From: an uncultured Oscillospiraceae bacterium
Lineage (GTDB): Bacteria; Bacillota; Clostridia; Oscillospirales; Oscillospiraceae
NCBI GenBank assembly: GCA_947626085.1
Contig: CANQQU010000010.1
Span: 1-44,457, forward strand
Length of the DNA stretch: 44,457 nt
Direction of reading: 5' to 3'
Shown here: positions 42,712 through 44,457 of the stretch, in pieces
Numbering within the stretch: the first letter of the stretch is position 1
Layout of the letters: each line of letters opens with the position of its first letter
Program-made: the position numbers and the translations under genes
Notes under the pieces: model-generated
Database searches by the model: none
What the model saw: only the letters and a program-made list of their open reading frames with translations
What the model was told of the DNA's origin: nothing

Positions 42712-43683
42712 TTAGTTCTGGCTCAGCACCTGCTGGCCCTGGATCAGCGGGAAGCTGATCAGCCCATCGCTGTCCAGGTTCTCATGATGGAGGTGGACAC
42801 AGCTCAGCTGGCTGTTTTCATAGGTGTTGTAGTAATAGATCCCCTGGTCGGTATTGCAGCAGGAGGTGTAAATGGTGTACTCATACTTGTCGCCCACCAG
42901 GACGCAGCCCTTCTGCTGGGCCACGCTGCCCAGGATCTGGAAAAACTGGCTGATGCTGGCGCTTTCCGAGTCGCCGCAGACCGAGTTGAGTCGGGTAAAG
43001 GCCGCCTTTACAAACCGGGACGCCGAGGAGAGGTCGCCGGGAAGGCCCATGGAGCCCATGCCCCGGCTATAGGGCGTCAGTTCCAGGCCGGGACCGAAGG
43101 AATTTTCCGGCTGCTTGGGGGACAGACCCATATAATTGATCAAATTGGTCATGTGATAGTCAAAGGTGGGGTTGTTGGTCAGCACCTTGGCCGGGTCGTC
43201 GTAGACCTTCAGCCCCTCCTTGACGGATTCCACAACGATGGACTCCTCCTTATCGGCGATCATCCAGTGCAGCGGAGAGGCGGGAAGCTGGGCGCTGAAA
43301 TCCATTTTCATCAAATTCATCTTGGACAGCAGGGTTCTCGCCTGCGCCACCGTCTCGCACTGGCAGAGAATCCAAGGGATCAACTCAAAGGGGGCCACAT
43401 TGTCCTTCCCCTCCGCTTCGGGGAAATAGCAGGCGTTGCCGGGGAAGTTCAGTCCCGCCATGCTGAGGCCCTTTTCATTGGTGGCGTCGTAGTACAACGG
43501 GTAGTCCTGGGCCACAAAGGCCATGCCGATCATGGCATAGTGGTGGGCGATCAGGCCCATTTTACGGAAATGGAAAGGAAAATCCCGGGGCGTGATGGTG
43601 ACGGTCTCATGGTAGGAGTACTCCAGATCCAGATTCCGTCCAAAATAGTGATCACGGGTTTTAAAGGAAGCGGCAGTACACAT
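42712..43683 (-). CDS. choloylglycine hydrolase family enzyme (bile salt hydrolase / penicillin V acylase)
   Basis: A 323-residue N-terminal-nucleophile amidase. Cys2 becomes the nucleophile after Met removal; R16 and D19 in FGRNLDLE, Asn in DATNEKGLSMAGLNFPGN, the LTNNPTFDYHMTNLINY motif near 168-184, and Arg in SSASRFVKAAF complete the known BSH catalytic set. BSHs release glycine or taurine from conjugated bile acids in the cytoplasm; penicillin V acylases share the fold. The residues look more like BSH, but substrate needs testing. AAAGGAGC precedes the ATG at 43683. Lies 13 bp after the HdeD-like gene. Confidence 0.9.
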   Translation of the reverse strand: MCTAASFKTRDHYFGRNLDLEYSYHETVTITPRDFPFHFRKMGLIAHHYAMIGMAFVAQDYPLYYDATNEKGLSMAGLNFPGNACYFPEAEGKDNVAPFELIPWILCQCETVAQARTLLSKMNLMKMDFSAQLPASPLHWMIADKEESIVVESVKEGLKVYDDPAKVLTNNPTFDYHMTNLINYMGLSPKQPENSFGPGLELTPYSRGMGSMGLPGDLSSASRFVKAAFTRLNSVCGDSESASISQFFQILGSVAQQKGCVLVGDKYEYTIYTSCCNTDQGIYYYNTYENSQLSCVHLHHENLDSDGLISFPLIQGQQVLSQN

Positions 43684-43696
43684 AGAAGGGCTCCTT

Positions 43697-44245
43697 TCAA
43701 TTTTCGTCGTTCCGGCGGCTGCACAGGAACAGCACCACCAGGTCAAAAACGGCCTCCACCAGCAGCGAAGCGCCGGTGAACATCCACATGATCACCATGG
43801 TCTCAAAGGGATTGGCCAAAATCACCACGCCGCAGAGAATGGAGAGAGCGGCGCTCAGCGCCGGCAGCACCCAGCCGCCCACGCCGAGCCGCAGCCGATC
43901 CACCGACCACTGCACCTTCGCCACGCCGGAGACCAGGATCGCCAGGCCGTAGAAGAAGGAGAACACAGGGAAGGCGTTGATCAACCACTCGGAATGGAAC
44001 ACCAGGACATAGCCGGCCACCAGGGAAAGCAGACCCCAGAGCAGCTTCCCGCTCCCCGCGGCCTCGACCGCCTCCATGCGGATATATCCGATGATGGAGA
44101 ACACCGCGACGAAAAGCAGCACGATCCCCAGGGCCATGAGAATCCCGGCGGTAAAACCCACGGGGTTTACCAGCAAAAGGACCCCGACCACCGCCTCGAA
44201 CAGGCACAGCAGCAGGCTATTGGCGTTTTGTTTCAAAAAAGTCAT
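43697..44245 (-). CDS. HdeD/DUF308-family membrane protein
   Basis: A 182-residue protein with six short hydrophobic helices in three DUF308 hairpins (LLLCLFEAVVGVLLLVNP; WGLLSLVAGYVLVFHSEW; LSAALSILCGVVILANPFETM). E. coli HdeD is an acid-resistance membrane protein; the exact function is unknown. It heads a two-gene operon with the choloylglycine hydrolase, which suggests an acid- or bile-stress setting. AAAGGAGG precedes the ATG. Confidence 0.9.
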   Translation of the reverse strand: MTFLKQNANSLLLCLFEAVVGVLLLVNPVGFTAGILMALGIVLLFVAVFSIIGYIRMEAVEAAGSGKLLWGLLSLVAGYVLVFHSEWLINAFPVFSFFYGLAILVSGVAKVQWSVDRLRLGVGGWVLPALSAALSILCGVVILANPFETMVIMWMFTGASLLVEAVFDLVVLFLCSRRNDEN

Positions 44246-44281
44246 TGCGTGGAACCTCCTTTGTAAATAAGAAATACTGTC

Positions 44282-44310
44282 ATTATAGATAAAAGACCGG
44301 TGCCTGTCAA
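44282..44310 (-). promoter_or_regulatory. promoter of hdeD-like/hydrolase operon
   Basis: Minus strand TTGACA (44305-44310), 17-bp spacer, TATAAT (44282-44287): full consensus. Confidence 0.9.
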
Positions 44311-44350
44311 GATGGAATTTTGGGATAATTCAATATGAAAATCAATAGAT

Positions 44351-44383
44351 AAAAAAGCGGCACGCAATGCGTACCGCTTTTTT
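44351..44383 (-). terminator. rRNA operon terminator
   Basis: A10-bp-class stem (AAAAAAGCGG/CCGCTTTTTT outer arms, inner ACGCA/TGCGT) right after the 5S 3' end, with the U-run on the minus strand. Confidence 0.9.
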
Positions 44384-44457
44384 GTGTTGGCGTTACCTAT
44401 TTTCCCGTGCAGTTACCCGCAAAGTATCGTCGGCGCGTGTGAGCTTAACTTCTGTGT
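44384..44457 (-). rRNA. rrf: 5S ribosomal RNA, 3' part
   Basis: On the minus strand the sequence runs ACACAGAAGTTAAGCTC, CGCCGACGATACTTTG, CGGGTAACTG, GGGAAAATAGG, ACGCC, which are the conserved helix III/loop C, loop E and helix IV-V elements of 5S rRNA. The 5' part is cut by the window edge. An rRNA operon (16S, 23S) is expected beyond the right end. Confidence 0.93.

Overview
The window looks like a high-GC, spore-forming, gut-associated member of the Clostridia. Oscillospiraceae is my best guess, but it rests on gene content only. Pointers are a SCIFF peptide with its radical-SAM maturase, WhiA next to MurB and DnaE, dipicolinate synthase subunits (spores), a choloylglycine-hydrolase-family enzyme (bile-exposed gut life), long-form HPF, BlaI/M56 regulators, and strong AAGGAGG ribosome sites on nearly every gene.

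Layout. 1-3278: two overlapping half-transporter genes of a heterodimeric ABC exporter, the first cut by the window edge, with visibly lower GC than the rest. 3279-3760: non-coding apart from a possible truncated gene start, several hairpins and tRNA-Leu(GAG). 3936-5668: two tandem C39-like secreted peptidase paralogues; the first has three TCTTAA boxes at exact 11-bp pitch in front of its -10. 5701-9226 (minus): purF-purC-MATE exporter, with a terminator-like hairpin in the purF leader. 9522-12374: a 950-residue envelope protein fusing a degenerate D-Ala-D-Ala carboxypeptidase domain, two membrane helices, a Thr/Pro linker and a PQQ-type propeller. 12468-13846: a small unknown protein, a MarR regulator and a cytidylate-kinase-like protein.

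13984-28876 (minus) is a tightly packed core-gene block: murB-whiA-dnaE-lipoprotein-response regulator-histidine kinase-DUF1385-prmC-recA-recX-rimO-pgsA-small membrane protein. Most junctions are overlaps or gaps under 40 bp. It joins cell-wall synthesis, replication, recombination, translation factor modification and phospholipid synthesis with a two-component system. 29048-30268 is a membrane M48 protease. 30356-34113 (minus) is tdh-kbl (threonine to glycine plus acetyl-CoA) followed by a catalytically degenerate OMP-decarboxylase homologue and a GyrI-like protein.

34294-37683 is the SCIFF peptide, an intercistronic terminator, the SCIFF maturase, and then a PLP-dependent Orn/Lys/Arg-decarboxylase-family enzyme and a GNAT acetyltransferase in overlapping frames. 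37728-38887 (minus) holds hpf and a DUF4364 regulator. 39017-41249 is a BlaI/M56 pair with two visible BlaI-type operators and a C-terminal region that does not look like a beta-lactam sensor. 41349-42672 is dpaAB. 42712-44245 (minus) is an HdeD-like membrane protein followed by the choloylglycine hydrolase. The right edge holds the 3' part of a 5S rRNA on the minus strand with its terminator, so an rRNA operon continues beyond the window.

The most unusual items are the pseudo-carboxypeptidase/propeller fusion, the pseudo-OMP-decarboxylase inside the threonine operon, the 11-bp-phased operator in front of the C39 genes, and the extended SCIFF operon.
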